Assembly (NCBI RefSeq): GCF_026013905.1
Contig: NZ_CP110257.1
Span: 1,922,001-1,986,000 of the forward strand
Direction of reading: 5' to 3'
Source: Schlegelella aquatica
GTDB lineage: Bacteria; Pseudomonadota; Gammaproteobacteria; Burkholderiales; Burkholderiaceae_C
Length of the DNA stretch: 64,000 nucleotides
The translations under genes and the position numbers were made by a program. The number at the start of each line of letters is the position of its first letter. Position 1 is the first letter of the stretch. Of the stretch, positions 53,151 to 63,182 are shown piece after piece. A model generated the notes under the pieces. The model did no database searches. It was not told where the DNA came from and saw only the letters and a program-made list of their open reading frames with translations.

Positions 53151-54500
53151 TCAGCTCGCCGAGAGCGGCACGCTGCTGGAGGCCACCGGTTCGACCCGCT
53201 GGACCCTGAGAGCCGGGAAGATGATGCGGAACTCCGAGCCCTTGCCCGGCTCGCTGTGGATGTCGAGTTCGCCGCCATGGCGTTGGACCACGTGCTTGAC
53301 GATCGACAGGCCCAGGCCGGTGCCTCCCGTCTCCCGGGACCGGCTGCCATCGACGCGGTAGAAGCGTTCGGTCAGCCTCGGCAAGTGCTCTTTCGCGATG
53401 CCGATGCCAGTGTCCTTGACCGAAAACTCGCCGCTGCCGTCCGGCCGCACCGTCCAGCGCACGTCGATGCAACCGCCCTCCTGCGTGTAGCGGACGGCGT
53501 TCGTCACCAGGTTGCCGAGCGCACTGAGCAACTCGGCCTCGGCACCTGCGATCATCGCTTCGCCTTCCGTGCGGAAGCGCAGTTCGTGGCGGCCTTGGGA
53601 AAGCGTGAGGGCGTCGCCTTCCACCGTCCGCATGAGGCGCGAGACCGGCACCCAGCGGTCCGAGGGTGGCCTGGGGCTGCCTTCGAGCTGGGCGAGCGTG
53701 AGCAAGTCGCTCACCAGTGTCTGCATGCGCTGCGTCTGCTGCGACATGAGGGCGAGGACCCGCTTGCGCTCCACCTCGGTGAGAGGCAGATTCGCCAAGG
53801 TCTCGATGAAGCCGGCGAGCACGGTGAGCGGCGTGCGGATCTCGTGCGAGACGTTGGCGACGAAATCACGCCGCATCGTCTCGGCCCGCTCGCGCTCGGT
53901 GATGTCCTGAGAGAGCACGAGCTTCATTCCTTCGCCGTACGGGCGCACCAGCACCGACAGGGTGCCTCGCCCCCCCGAGGACGGGAAGGTCACCGGCTGG
54001 TCGTAGGCCTCCGATTGCAGATGGTGCACGAAGGCCGGAGCGCGTACGAGATTGGTCACATGCTGGCGCAGGTCGCGCTGCGGGTCCAGGCCGAAATGTT
54101 CGGTCGCCATCCGATTGCACCACTCGATCTGTCCGGCCCGATCGAGCAGCATCACCCCGTTCGGCGAGGCTTCGATGGCCGACAGGAACTGCGCCAGACG
54201 CTCCTTCTCCTGCGCCACGACCGCATCGCGCTGCCTCAGGTTGCGCTCGACGCGGTAGGCCAGTTCGCCCCACACGCCTGCGTCGCGGGGGGAGGCTCGG
54301 CCCTCCGGGTCGCGCAGCCAGGCCAGCAGCCTCAAAGCGCGCAGCCCGTCGACGGTCATGGCGAGCAAGACGACCGTCATCGTGCCGAGCGCGGCCCCCA
54401 GGAAGGGCCAGCCGACGACCGCCCCCGCGACATAGCCGAGGGCCGAACCCGCCAGCATCAGCGCAAGGCCCGCGAGCAATCGCGGCAACAACCAGCTCAT
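53151..54500 (-). CDS. phoR: Phosphate regulon sensor histidine kinase PhoR
   Basis: PhoR senses phosphate status through the Pst transporter and PhoU, and phosphorylates PhoB. The 449-residue protein has two N-terminal membrane helices (about 5-50), a PAS domain (about 100-205; FLSAIEASPNGVMLLDRAG), the His box DFVANVSHEIRTPLTVLAGF, and ATPase motifs LGNLVTNAVRYT, VKDTGIGIAKEHLPRLTERF and GGTGLGLSIVKHVVQRHGG. It is the last gene of the pst-pho operon, 14 bp after phoB. Confidence 0.96.
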   Translation of the reverse strand: MSWLLPRLLAGLALMLAGSALGYVAGAVVGWPFLGAALGTMTVVLLAMTVDGLRALRLLAWLRDPEGRASPRDAGVWGELAYRVERNLRQRDAVVAQEKERLAQFLSAIEASPNGVMLLDRAGQIEWCNRMATEHFGLDPQRDLRQHVTNLVRAPAFVHHLQSEAYDQPVTFPSSGGRGTLSVLVRPYGEGMKLVLSQDITERERAETMRRDFVANVSHEIRTPLTVLAGFIETLANLPLTEVERKRVLALMSQQTQRMQTLVSDLLTLAQLEGSPRPPSDRWVPVSRLMRTVEGDALTLSQGRHELRFRTEGEAMIAGAEAELLSALGNLVTNAVRYTQEGGCIDVRWTVRPDGSGEFSVKDTGIGIAKEHLPRLTERFYRVDGSRSRETGGTGLGLSIVKHVVQRHGGELDIHSEPGKGSEFRIIFPALRVQRVEPVASSSVPLSAS

Positions 54501-54514
54501 TTGGAGGTGGACGT

Positions 54515-55213
54515 TCAGGCAGCCGCGGGAACCTGCTGCGTCAACCGATAGCCGGCACCGCGCACCGTCTCGATCATCGACGAGCAGCCGACCGGAGCCA
54601 GTGCTTCACGCAAGCGCTTGACATGGACGTCCACGGTGCGCTCCTCGATGAAGACGTGGTCGCCCCAGACGCGGTCGAGCAGCTGTGCCCGACTGTGCAC
54701 GCGCTCCGGGTGGGCCATGAAGAAGTGCAGCAGCCGGAACTCCGTGGGCCCCACCTTCACCTCCTGCTCACCCCGGCTCACGCGGCGGGTGGCCGGATCG
54801 AGCCGCAGCGGCCCCACCTGGACCACCGAATCCAATGCCTCCGGCGCCTTGCGCCTGAGGACGGCACGGATGCGCGCCATCAGCTCGTTCGTCGAGAACG
54901 GCTTGGTAAGGTAGTCATCCGCCCCGGCATCCAGCCCGGCGATCTTGTCCGGCTCGTCCGCACGCGCGGTGAGCATGATGATCGGCAAGTCCCGGGTGCG
55001 CACCTCGGCGCGCCACCGCTTCGCCAAGGCGAGGCCCGACTGGCCCGGGAGCATCCAGTCGAGGATCACCAGATCGGGCAGCACCTTGTCCACCTCGGCG
55101 AGGGCGCGCGCGGAATCGGGTGCCACCGTGACCTCGTACCCGGCATGACGCAGGTTGAGCGAGATCAGCTCGGCGATTGCGGCTTCGTCCTCGACCACCA
55201 GCACTCGGCTCAT
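54515..55213 (-). CDS. phoB: Phosphate regulon response regulator PhoB
   Basis: PhoB activates genes with Pho boxes when phosphate is scarce. The 232-residue protein has a receiver domain with the phosphorylated Asp in DLVILDWMLPGQSG, LTARADEPDKIAGLDAGADD and the Lys in YLTKPFSTNEL, then an OmpR-type winged helix with LDRVWGDHVFIEERTVDVHV and RGAGYRL. It lies between phoU and phoR. Pho boxes that would be its targets are found at 59925-60012. Confidence 0.97.
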   Translation of the reverse strand: MSRVLVVEDEAAIAELISLNLRHAGYEVTVAPDSARALAEVDKVLPDLVILDWMLPGQSGLALAKRWRAEVRTRDLPIIMLTARADEPDKIAGLDAGADDYLTKPFSTNELMARIRAVLRRKAPEALDSVVQVGPLRLDPATRRVSRGEQEVKVGPTEFRLLHFFMAHPERVHSRAQLLDRVWGDHVFIEERTVDVHVKRLREALAPVGCSSMIETVRGAGYRLTQQVPAAA

Positions 55214-55234
55214 GCCGTCTCCTCTCGCCCGAAC

Positions 55235-55942
55235 TCAGCTGACCACCGACTCGACACTCTCCATCGGAATGTGCCGCACGTCGGTGCCCTTGACGATGTA
55301 GATGATCTGTTCGGCCAAGTTCTTGGCATGGTCGCCGACCCGCTCGATGGCCTTGGCGACGAACACGAGGTCGATGCTGGCCGAGATGGTGCGCGGGTCC
55401 TCCATCATGTACGTGATGAGCTTGCGCATGAGGCCGTCGAACTCCTGGTCGATCTGGTTGTCCTGTTTGAGCACCTCCAGGGCCCGATTGACGTCCAGCC
55501 GAGCGAAGGCGTCCAGGGACTTGCGCAGCTGCTCGGTCGCGAGTTGCGCCTCGAAGCCGACATCCGACACCGGCAGGCGCAACCGGCTCGGCACCCCGGT
55601 GTTGATGAGCCGTTGAACGGTCCGGGCGATACGCGCGGCCTCGTCGCCGACGCGCTCGAGATTGCCGATGGTCTTCGAAATGGCGATCAGCAGGCGAAGG
55701 TCGCGCGCGGTGGGCTGGCGCCGGGCAATGATGGTCGACAGATCGCGGTCGATCTCGACCTCCATCTGATTGACGCGCTCTTCCTGCGTGATCACCTGCG
55801 TGGCCGTCTCGCCGCTGAAGTTCGCCAGCGCATAGATCGCTTGCGCCACCTGCGACTCCACCAGGCCCCCCATCTCGAGCACGCGGGTGGAGATGCCGGA
55901 CAGCTCGGCATCGAACTGGGTGGACAAGTGCTTGTCGCTCAT
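55235..55942 (-). CDS. phoU: Phosphate signalling protein PhoU
   Basis: PhoU links the Pst transporter to PhoR and damps signalling when phosphate is plentiful. The 235-residue all-helical protein has two PhoU repeats, with metal-binding style motifs ISKTIGNLERVGDEAARIAR in the first and VFVAKAIERVGDHAKNLAEQ in the second. It starts 28 bases after the pstB stop. Confidence 0.97.
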   Translation of the reverse strand: MSDKHLSTQFDAELSGISTRVLEMGGLVESQVAQAIYALANFSGETATQVITQEERVNQMEVEIDRDLSTIIARRQPTARDLRLLIAISKTIGNLERVGDEAARIARTVQRLINTGVPSRLRLPVSDVGFEAQLATEQLRKSLDAFARLDVNRALEVLKQDNQIDQEFDGLMRKLITYMMEDPRTISASIDLVFVAKAIERVGDHAKNLAEQIIYIVKGTDVRHIPMESVESVVS

Positions 55943-55970
55943 AAGGCCTCCTTCCTACGCGGTGAGCCGG

Positions 55971-56756
55971 TCAGCCGAACCGACCGGTGATGTAATCCTC
56001 GGTTTCCCTCCTCTTGGGCTTCATGAAGAGGTCCGAGGTGGCGCCGAATTCGATCAGATCGCCGAGATACATGTAGGCGGTGTAATCGGACACGCGGGCG
56101 GCCTGCTGCATGTTGTGGGTGACAATCACCACCGTGTAGTCGGCCTTCAGCTCGTGGATCAGCTCCTCGATCTTGCCCGTCGAGATAGGGTCCAGCGCGG
56201 AGCACGGTTCGTCAAGCAGCAACACCTCCGGCTTGATGGCGATGCCTCGGGCGATGCACAGCCGCTGTTGCTGGCCGCCCGACAGACCTGCCCCGCTCTG
56301 GTTCAGCTTGTCCTTGACCTCGGTCCACAGCGCCGCCTTCTTGAGCGCCCACTCCACACGCTCGTCCATCTCGGCTCGCGGCAGGTTCTCGAAGAGCCGC
56401 ACGCCGAAAGCGATGTTGTCGTAGATGGACATCGGGAACGGCGTCGGCTTCTGGAACACCATCCCCACCTTCGCGCGGATCAGCGAGACGTCCAGACGGG
56501 AGCGCAGGATGTTCTCGCCGTCGAGCAGGATCTCGCCCTCGGCGCGCTGCTCGGGGTAGAGCTCGAACATCCGGTTGAAGGTGCGCAAGAGCGTGGACTT
56601 GCCGCAGCCGGACGGCCCGATGAAGGCCGTCACCTTCTTCTCCGGGATGTCGAGGTTGATGTTCTTCAGCGCGTGGAAGCTGCCGTAGTAGAAGTTCAGG
56701 TTGCGCACCGAGAGCTTGGCCTTCTCGGTCACGGGAAGTTCGACTTTGGCGTCCAT
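55971..56756 (-). CDS. pstB: Phosphate ABC transporter ATP-binding protein PstB
   Basis: PstB powers high-affinity phosphate uptake. The 261-residue ATPase has Walker [19 protein letters not shown], the Q-loop [19 protein letters not shown], signature [16 protein letters not shown], Walker [14 protein letters not shown] and the switch His [16 protein letters not shown] 56756 gives the family length; the frame upstream has no similarity. It lies seven bases after pstA. Confidence 0.98.
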   Translation of the reverse strand: MDAKVELPVTEKAKLSVRNLNFYYGSFHALKNINLDIPEKKVTAFIGPSGCGKSTLLRTFNRMFELYPEQRAEGEILLDGENILRSRLDVSLIRAKVGMVFQKPTPFPMSIYDNIAFGVRLFENLPRAEMDERVEWALKKAALWTEVKDKLNQSGAGLSGGQQQRLCIARGIAIKPEVLLLDEPCSALDPISTGKIEELIHELKADYTVVIVTHNMQQAARVSDYTAYMYLGDLIEFGATSDLFMKPKRRETEDYITGRFG

Positions 56757-56763
56757 CGGTGCC

Positions 56764-57627
56764 TCAATCCTTGTTTCGGAACAGCGTGCGTGCCAGGATG
56801 TTGAGCGCCAGCACGCCAATCGTGATCAGGAACACGCCCGCCCACGCGAGCTTCTGCCAGTTCTCATACGGGCTCATGGCGAACTTGAAGATCGTCACCG
56901 GCAGGCTCGCCATCGGCTCGGCCAGGTTGGACGTCCAGAATTGGTTGGACAAGGCCGTGAAAAGCAGCGGCGCGGTCTCGCCCGCGATGCGAGCCAGGGC
57001 TAGCAGCACGCCGGTGATCACGCCAGCGCGCGCGGCCTTCAGGGTGATGAAGCTGATCACCTTCCACTTCGGTGTGCCCAGTGCGTAGGCCGCCTCGCGC
57101 AGCGCGTTGGGAATGAGCGCGAGCATGTTCTCGGTGGTGCGGACGACCACCGGAATGACGATGAGCGACAGTGCGAGGATGCCGGCCCAGCCGGAGAACG
57201 TCTTCATCCGCGACACGACCACCGCATAGATGAACAGGCCGATCACGATGGATGGGGCCGACAGCAGGATGTCGTTGATGAAGCGCGTGACAGCGCCCAG
57301 CCAGCTGCGCTGACCGTACTCGGCCAGGTACACGCCGGCCAGGATGCCGATCGGGGTGCCGAGCAAGGTGGCCAGGCCCACCATCGTGAGCGAGCCGAAG
57401 ATCGCGTTGGCCAAACCGCCGGTTTCCGCCTGCGGCGGCGGGGTCATTTCGGTGAAGAGCGACCAGCTCATCCCACCCACGCCGAGGCGCACGGTCTCGA
57501 ACAAGATCCACAGCAGCCAGAACACGCCGAACCCCATCGCGGCAAGCGACAGCGTGAGCGCGACGGCGTTGGTGCGCTTGCGCTTGCGATGCATCGCCAA
57601 GCGGCGGTCATCCATCACGAGACTCAT
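56764..57627 (-). CDS. pstA: Phosphate ABC transporter permease PstA
   Basis: The 287-residue inner membrane permease has about six membrane helices and the coupling EAA loop ([20 protein letters not shown]). The segment [20 protein letters not shown] is typical. ATG 57627 is preceded by GGAGGAG, which favours it over upstream Mets. It pairs with PstC. Confidence 0.97.
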   Translation of the reverse strand: MSLVMDDRRLAMHRKRKRTNAVALTLSLAAMGFGVFWLLWILFETVRLGVGGMSWSLFTEMTPPPQAETGGLANAIFGSLTMVGLATLLGTPIGILAGVYLAEYGQRSWLGAVTRFINDILLSAPSIVIGLFIYAVVVSRMKTFSGWAGILALSLIVIPVVVRTTENMLALIPNALREAAYALGTPKWKVISFITLKAARAGVITGVLLALARIAGETAPLLFTALSNQFWTSNLAEPMASLPVTIFKFAMSPYENWQKLAWAGVFLITIGVLALNILARTLFRNKD

Positions 57628-57715
57628 CGAACGCTCCTCCATGGGCCGCGTGCGCACAGAGCACGGGCGGGCCCACCGGCCGACCGCACGCCTCCCCAGG
57701 TGCCGCCCCAGGCCC

Positions 57716-58693
57716 TCATGCCCGCGCTCCTTCGGCCTTCTTCAGCTTCATCAGCAGCAGCTTCGAAAGCGCCAGCACGACGAACGTGATGAAAAAGAGG
57801 ATGAGACCCAGGTAGATCAGCGACGCCTGGTGCAGGCCGGCTGCGGCCTCGGCGAACTCGTTGGCCAGGGCCGAAGTGATGCTGTTGGCCGGCTCGAACA
57901 ACGACAGCGAATTGAGCTGGTTGAAGTTGCCGATCACGAACGTGACCGCCATCGTCTCGCCCAGCGCCCGCCCGAGTCCGAGCATGATGCCGCCGACCAC
58001 CCCCGTCTTGGTGTAGGGCAGGACCACCTTCCACACCACCTCCCAGGTGGTGGCGCCCAGTCCGTACGCCGACTCCTTGAGCATGGGCGGCGTCACCTCG
58101 AAGACATCGCGCATCACCGAGGCGATGAACGGAATGATCATGATCGCGAGGATGATCCCCGCCGAGAGGATGCCGATGCCCACCGGCGGCCCGGACACGA
58201 GCGCCCCCAGATAGGGCACGTCGGAGAACGCCGCCTGCAGCGGTTGCTGTACATAGGTGGCGAGGATGGGGCCGAACACCAGCAAGCCCCACATGCCGTA
58301 GACGATCGACGGCACGGCTGCGAGCAGCTCGATCGCCGTGCCGAGCGGGCGTCGCAGCCAGCCGGGCGACAGCTCGGTCAGGAACAGCGCGATGCCGAAG
58401 CTCACCGGCACCGCGATCACCAGCGCGATCAGTGAGGTGGCGAGCGTGCCGTAGATCATCACCAGGCCGCCGTAGCGATCCTGCACTGGGTCCCACTCGC
58501 TGCGCCAGAGAAAGGCCAGGCCATACTCCTCGATCGCGGGCGCCGCGCCCATCGCCAACGAGGCGATGATGCCGGCCAGCAGCAGCAAGGTCACCAGCGC
58601 GGCCGCATGCGCGAGAAAGGAGAAGATCCGATCTCCCCACGGCGAGGCGCGGCGCACGACGGGAGGCTCCCCCCACGGGTCCGTACGTTGCAT
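57716..58693 (-). CDS. pstC: Phosphate ABC transporter permease PstC
   Basis: The 325-residue permease has about six membrane helices with [20 protein letters not shown], the [18 protein letters not shown] segment and the EAA loop ([20 protein letters not shown]). ATG 58693 gives the family N-terminus; upstream codons in the frame cover the pstS-pstC gap and are not coding. An attenuator-like hairpin lies in that gap. Confidence 0.97.
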   Translation of the reverse strand: MQRTDPWGEPPVVRRASPWGDRIFSFLAHAAALVTLLLLAGIIASLAMGAAPAIEEYGLAFLWRSEWDPVQDRYGGLVMIYGTLATSLIALVIAVPVSFGIALFLTELSPGWLRRPLGTAIELLAAVPSIVYGMWGLLVFGPILATYVQQPLQAAFSDVPYLGALVSGPPVGIGILSAGIILAIMIIPFIASVMRDVFEVTPPMLKESAYGLGATTWEVVWKVVLPYTKTGVVGGIMLGLGRALGETMAVTFVIGNFNQLNSLSLFEPANSITSALANEFAEAAAGLHQASLIYLGLILFFITFVVLALSKLLLMKLKKAEGARA

Positions 58694-58759
58694 GTCTTCG
58701 GTCGGATAACGGGATGCGGGGAGTGTAACGGCCACCTCTGCCCTCCTCTCGAGTCGCAG

Positions 58760-58786
58760 GCACGGGGCGACGACGTCGCCCCGTGC
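58760..58786 (-). terminator. Attenuator-like hairpin between pstS and pstC
   Basis: GCACGGGGCGA (58760-58770) pairs perfectly with TCGCCCCGTGC (58776-58786) around a 5-nt loop, 31 bases after the pstS stop. No U-tract follows. Such a hairpin can stop part of the transcripts or protect the pstS mRNA, so that binding protein exceeds transporter. Confidence 0.5.
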
Positions 58787-58817
58787 TCTCAGCCTTGGCT
58801 GTTCCGGTCGGGCGTGA

Positions 58818-59855
58818 TCACTTGTACGCGACCGGCTTGCCCGACGCGTCCTTGATCTCACCCCACTGCTTGCGCACCAGCGCCTTGACCGAGTCGGGCA
58901 GCGGCACGTAGTCCAGTTCCGACGCCATCTTGTCGCCGTTGCCGTAAGCCCAGTCGAAGAACTTGAGCGCCGCGGCGGCCTGTTGGGGCTTGTCCTGTGC
59001 CTTGTGCATCAGGATGAAGGTCGCGCCGGTGATCGGCCAAGAGTCCTTGCCCGGCTGGTCCGTCAACACCTGGTAGAACGACCGGTTCCAGTCGGCCCCG
59101 GCGGCGGCGGCCTTGAAGTTCACTTCGTCCGGCCCGACGAACTGGCCGTCCTTGTTGCGCAGCATCACATGGGCCAGCTTGTTCTGCTTGGCATAGGCGT
59201 ACTCGACGTAGCCGATGGAGTTCGGCAGTCGCTGCACGAAGGCGGAGACGCCCTCGTTGCCTTTGCCGCCCGCCCCGGTGGGCCAGTTCACCGCCGTGCC
59301 TTCGCCGACCTTGGCCTTCCAATCGGCATTGACCTTGGAGAGGTAGTTGGTGAAGATGAAGCTCGTGCCCGATCCGTCCGCCCGCCGCACGACCGCGATC
59401 GTCGCGTCGGGCAGCGGCACGCCGGGGTTCAGCGAGGCGAGCGCCGGGTCGTTCCACTTGGTGATCTTGCCGAGGTAGATGTCGCCCAGCACCTGACCGG
59501 TCATTTTGATCTGGCCCGGCTGGATGCCCTTGATGTTGACGACCGGCACCACGCCGCCGATCACCGTCGGGAACTGGATCAGACCGTCCTTGGCCAGCTC
59601 CTCGTCCTTGAGCGGCGCGTCCGAGGCGCCGAAGTCCACCGTCTTGGCCTTGATCTGGCGGATTCCGGCCCCCGAGCCGACCGATTGGTAGTTGATGCGG
59701 ACTCCGGTGGCCTTGTTGTAGGCGTCTGCCCACTTGGCGTACACGGGCGCCGGGAAGGAGGCGCCCGCGCCGGTCACGTCCTGGGCGTGCGCGACGCCCG
59801 CGACACCGGCCATCGCGAGTGCGACGAGGCCGGAACGGATCAGCGTGTGAGTCAT
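58818..59855 (-). CDS. pstS: Phosphate ABC transporter substrate-binding protein PstS
   Basis: PstS is the periplasmic phosphate receptor. The 345-residue protein has a signal peptide ([15 protein letters not shown]), then [56 protein letters not shown] and [10 protein letters not shown], which include the usual phosphate-contacting Ser, Asp, Arg and Thr. It is the first gene of the operon, with a Pho box 70-87 bases upstream of its start. Confidence 0.98.
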   Translation of the reverse strand: MTHTLIRSGLVALAMAGVAGVAHAQDVTGAGASFPAPVYAKWADAYNKATGVRINYQSVGSGAGIRQIKAKTVDFGASDAPLKDEELAKDGLIQFPTVIGGVVPVVNIKGIQPGQIKMTGQVLGDIYLGKITKWNDPALASLNPGVPLPDATIAVVRRADGSGTSFIFTNYLSKVNADWKAKVGEGTAVNWPTGAGGKGNEGVSAFVQRLPNSIGYVEYAYAKQNKLAHVMLRNKDGQFVGPDEVNFKAAAAGADWNRSFYQVLTDQPGKDSWPITGATFILMHKAQDKPQQAAAALKFFDWAYGNGDKMASELDYVPLPDSVKALVRKQWGEIKDASGKPVAYK

Positions 59856-59924
59856 GAATACACCTTCGAAGTGGGTCAAGAAGCGGGACTCGCATCCCGA
59901 CGAAGCGGACTGTAGGCCGGGTTT

Positions 59925-59942
59925 GTGACAGGTGGATGACAG
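59925..59942 (-). promoter_or_regulatory. Pho box of the pstS operon
   Basis: On the minus strand the 18 bases read CTGTCATCCACCTGTCAC, two CTGTCA repeats 11 bases apart, matching the PhoB consensus in every base of both half-sites. The orientation is towards pstS. Confidence 0.85.
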
Positions 59943-59994
59943 GCCCGTCACGGCGGAGCGGCGCCGCCGCGGCCGACGCGCCGACGTCATGAAT

Positions 59995-60012
59995 CTTTCA
60001 CCGCGCTGTCAC
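59995..60012 (+). promoter_or_regulatory. Pho box oriented towards the fasciclin gene
   Basis: On the plus strand the 18 bases read CTTTCACCGCGCTGTCAC, two half-sites 11 bases apart, the first with one mismatch (CTTTCA) and the second perfect. It lies 62 bases before the fasciclin ATG and 52 bp from the pstS Pho box. Confidence 0.6.
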
Positions 60013-60074
60013 ACGGGCCGCCTAACCTGCCGCCCGCTGCAGCACGCAGCGCTTGACGACCCAAGGAGTCCTCC

Positions 60075-60560
60075 ATGAAGAAAACCCGCTGGTGGTTGAT
60101 GTGCGGTGCGGTGTGCCTCGCCGCACTCGCCGGCTGCGCCACCTCCCCCACGCCGGCGCCGATCGCTCGGGCCGCCGTCGTCTCGACGGACCTGTCCACC
60201 CTCGATCAGCTCATGCGGGACGCCGGGCTGGCCGAGACGCTCTCCGCTCAGGGCCCCTACACCCTGTTTGCGCCCTCGGACGCGGCGTTCAAGGCCCTGC
60301 CGCCCGCCACCCTGGAGGCGCTGCGCAAGGACCGCGCCCAGCTGCGCGCCGTGCTGTCCTATCACGTGGTGGCCGGCAAACTGACAGCGGCCGACATCGG
60401 CAACGGCAAGTTGAAGAGCCTGCAGGGCGGCGAAATCGCCACCTCCAAGGCGGGCGACTTCGTCACGGTCGAAGACGCACTCGTCACGCGGGCCAACCTG
60501 CCGGCCAGCAACGGCGTGGTCCACGTGATCGACCGCGTCTTGCTGCCGCCGAAGAAGTGA
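60075..60560 (+). CDS. Fasciclin (FAS1) domain lipoprotein
   Basis: The 161-residue protein has a signal peptide with lipobox LAALAGC (Cys21) and a single FAS1 domain. The domain shows both conserved boxes: H1-like GPYTLFAPSDAAFKALP and H2-like NGVVHVIDRVLLPP, with the YHVVAGKLTAADI strand between. FAS1 domains mediate adhesion or protein contacts outside the cell; the role in bacteria is poorly known. AGGAG lies just upstream of the ATG. The gene diverges from pstS and carries a Pho box in its promoter region, suggesting induction by phosphate limitation (inference). Confidence 0.93.
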   Translation: MKKTRWWLMCGAVCLAALAGCATSPTPAPIARAAVVSTDLSTLDQLMRDAGLAETLSAQGPYTLFAPSDAAFKALPPATLEALRKDRAQLRAVLSYHVVAGKLTAADIGNGKLKSLQGGEIATSKAGDFVTVEDALVTRANLPASNGVVHVIDRVLLPPKK

Positions 60561-60629
60561 ATCCCCCGAACCTCCGAGCACGCGGCAGGGGCGACACCGG
60601 CGCGCCGTTGCGCCCTTGCGCCCTTGCGC

Positions 60630-61781
60630 ATGACTGAGCCGATGACACCCCTTCGCCCCGATCGCCGCACTTGGCTGAGACACACGGCCGCCTCGCTGGC
60701 CTCGGCGGGTGCCTGGGCTTGCAGCCCGGCTGCCGCCGCGCCGCGCCGGCACCCAGAGGCCCGCGTGGTGCAACTGCTCGACATGTCGGCGGCTCAGCAG
60801 GAGTCCTCCCGCAACTATGCCACCGGCCTGCGCCTGGCCTGGGCCGAGGCCAGCCGCAGCGCGGCCGCCCTGCCCAGCCTCGTGACCTTGGAGACGGACG
60901 GAACCCCCGCCTCCACCCGACCGGCGCTCGATGCCGTGGCGACCGACCCCTCGGTCTGCGCGGTGGTCGGCACCGCGGGCGAACGTCTGGCCGCCCAGTG
61001 CGTGCAGGACCTCGGCCGCCGCGCGCCCGAACTCGCCCATCTGGGCCCGTGGCTGGCAGACACCGCCTTCGACGACCTCCCCCAGCTCGCGTGCCTGTTC
61101 GCGGGGCGCGATGCACAGATCCGCCACGCGCTGCGCAGCCTCGAAGGCATGGGCATCCAGGAACTCGCGCTGGTCTATCCCGATGCCGAGATGCACCGCA
61201 CCCTGGGCGCCGGGTTGCAGAGCCTGGCTCGGGAACTGGGCCTGCGCGCCGTGGCGCTCGTGCCCCCCGCAAGCAGTGACGTCGCGGCCCTTGCCCGCGA
61301 CCTGCCCGCAACCGCCCCGCCGGTGATGCTTTTCCTGGGTGCCACGCTCGAGCTGGCGCGCTTCGCCCTGGCCCTGCCGCCGGGGCGACGCCAGCGCTAC
61401 CTGATCGCCTTGGCCGACGTGGACCTGCCCACCTTGCAGCAGCTGTGGACCCGCCCCCCGCTGCCGGTGATCCTCACGCAGGTCGTGCCGGTCCACCAGG
61501 GTCAGATCGCGGCCGTGCGGCGCTTCCGGCACCTGCTCAAAGAGCTGTACGACGAGCCGCCCTCGCCGGTCAGCCTGGCCGGCTACCTGGCCGGCCGCTA
61601 CGCGCTGGAAGTCCTTCGCAGAGCCGGCGAACCGACGCGCACCGCGGTCGCGCAGGAGGTGCGTCGGCGCTCCACGGTCGAGCTCGACGGATTTCGCTTG
61701 GAGTTCCCGTCGGGCCGTGCGCGAGGCAGCCGCTACGTGACGCAGACACTGCTCAGCGTGGATGGCCGGCTGATCGCTTGA
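60630..61781 (+). CDS. Type-1 periplasmic binding protein (branched-chain amino acid receptor-like), solitary
   Basis: From ATG 60630 the product has 383 residues (60642 is an alternative start). A twin-arginine-like signal (RPDRRTWLRHTAASLASAGA) is followed by a two-lobe type-1 binding fold: RVVQLLDMSAAQQESSRNYA, SVCAVVGTAGERLAAQCVQ, GIQELALVYPDAEMHRTLG, and a C-terminal GYLAGRYALEVLRRAGEPT that is common in Leu/Ile/Val-type receptors. The ligand is unknown, and no permease or ATPase genes adjoin. It begins 69 bp after the fasciclin stop and may share its transcript. It converges on glmM. Confidence 0.8.
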   Translation: MTEPMTPLRPDRRTWLRHTAASLASAGAWACSPAAAAPRRHPEARVVQLLDMSAAQQESSRNYATGLRLAWAEASRSAAALPSLVTLETDGTPASTRPALDAVATDPSVCAVVGTAGERLAAQCVQDLGRRAPELAHLGPWLADTAFDDLPQLACLFAGRDAQIRHALRSLEGMGIQELALVYPDAEMHRTLGAGLQSLARELGLRAVALVPPASSDVAALARDLPATAPPVMLFLGATLELARFALALPPGRRQRYLIALADVDLPTLQQLWTRPPLPVILTQVVPVHQGQIAAVRRFRHLLKELYDEPPSPVSLAGYLAGRYALEVLRRAGEPTRTAVAQEVRRRSTVELDGFRLEFPSGRARGSRYVTQTLLSVDGRLIA

Positions 61782-61819
61782 CCGGGCGCTCGCCGCGGGC
61801 AGGCGTCCAGCCGCCGCCC

Positions 61820-63154
61820 TCAGGACGCGGCGACTGCGTCCGCGAGCTTCTGCGCGCAGGCACGTGCCAGCTGCGCGTCGTCGGCCTCCACCATCACCCG
61901 CAGCAAGGGTTCCGTGCCCGAGGGTCGGATCAGCACCCGCCCCCGCTGCCCCAGGCGGGCCTGGACCTCCTCCTGCGCCGCCGCCAAAGCGGGGTTGGAG
62001 CGCCAGTCCTGCCCCGCGCGCAGCCGCACGTTGATGAGCGTCTGCGGGAACAGGGCCACGCCCTCGAGCAGGTCGGCCAGCGTGCGACCGCTGCGCATCA
62101 CCGCTTGCAGCACCTGCAAGGCGCTGACGATGCCGTCGCCGGTCGTGTGCTTGTCCAGCGCCAACAGGTGACCGGAGCCCTCGCCGCCCAGCAGCCAGCC
62201 GCGCGATTGGAGTTCCTCCAGCACATAGCGGTCGCCGACTTTGGCACGCACGAACGGCACGCCCCGCGCGGCCAGGGCGAGCTCCACGGCCATGTTGGTC
62301 ATCAGCGTGCCGACGGCGCCCGCCACCGGCTGGCCGTGCGCCAAGCGATCGGCCACCATCACGTAGAGCAGTTCGTCCCCGTTGTAGAGGCGCCCCTCGG
62401 CGTCGACCAGTTGGAGCCGGTCGGCGTCGCCATCCAGCGCGATGCCGTAGTCGGCACCGTGCTCCCGCACCGCCGCCTGCAAGGCCGACGGCGACGTGGC
62501 CCCCAGCCCGGCGTTGATGTTGAAGCCATCCGGCGCGCAACCGATCGAGACGACCTCGGCCCCGAGCTCATGGAAGACGCTGGGCGCCACCTGATACGCG
62601 GCCCCGTGTGCGGCGTCCACCACCACCTTCAGGCCCTTGAGCGACAGGTCGTTGCCGAAGGTGCTCTTGCAGAACTCGATGTACCGGCCCTGCGCGTCGT
62701 CCAGGCGCCGGGCCCGGCCCAGCCCGGACGAATCGACCCACTGGGCCGGCTCGTCGAGAGCGGCCTCGACCGCCTGCTCCCAGTCGTCCGGCAGCTTCTC
62801 GCCGGTGGCCGAGAAGAACTTGATGCCGTTGTCGGGATACGGGTTGTGCGAGGCGCTGATGACGACGCCGAGGTCGAGCCGCAGCGCGCGGGTGAGGTAA
62901 GCCACGCCGGGCGTGGGCAGCGGGCCGCTGAGCAGGACGTCCACCCCGGCCGAGGCAAAGCCAGCCTCCAGGGCCGATTCCAGCATGTAGCCGGAGATGC
63001 GCGTGTCCTTGCCGATCAGCACGACCGGCCGCTTGACCTGCTGCTTGAGCACGCGCCCCACGGCATGGCCCAGGCGCAGCACGAAATCCGGCGTGATGGG
63101 CGGCTGCCCGACCGTTCCTCGGATGCCGTCGGTCCCAAAATACCTTCTGCTCAT
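61820..63154 (-). CDS. glmM: Phosphoglucosamine mutase
   Basis: GlmM converts glucosamine-6-phosphate to glucosamine-1-phosphate for UDP-GlcNAc, peptidoglycan and LPS synthesis. The 444-residue protein has the N-terminal [12 protein letters not shown], the phosphorylated Ser102 in [18 protein letters not shown], the metal loop [13 protein letters not shown], the sugar loop GGEGSGHLL and the phosphate loop [15 protein letters not shown]. It lies 28 bp after folP, the classical folP-glmM pair. Confidence 0.98.
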   Translation of the reverse strand: MSRRYFGTDGIRGTVGQPPITPDFVLRLGHAVGRVLKQQVKRPVVLIGKDTRISGYMLESALEAGFASAGVDVLLSGPLPTPGVAYLTRALRLDLGVVISASHNPYPDNGIKFFSATGEKLPDDWEQAVEAALDEPAQWVDSSGLGRARRLDDAQGRYIEFCKSTFGNDLSLKGLKVVVDAAHGAAYQVAPSVFHELGAEVVSIGCAPDGFNINAGLGATSPSALQAAVREHGADYGIALDGDADRLQLVDAEGRLYNGDELLYVMVADRLAHGQPVAGAVGTLMTNMAVELALAARGVPFVRAKVGDRYVLEELQSRGWLLGGEGSGHLLALDKHTTGDGIVSALQVLQAVMRSGRTLADLLEGVALFPQTLINVRLRAGQDWRSNPALAAAQEEVQARLGQRGRVLIRPSGTEPLLRVMVEADDAQLARACAQKLADAVAAS

Positions 63155-63182
63155 CGTCTCGTCTACCAGGCAGGATGATGTG

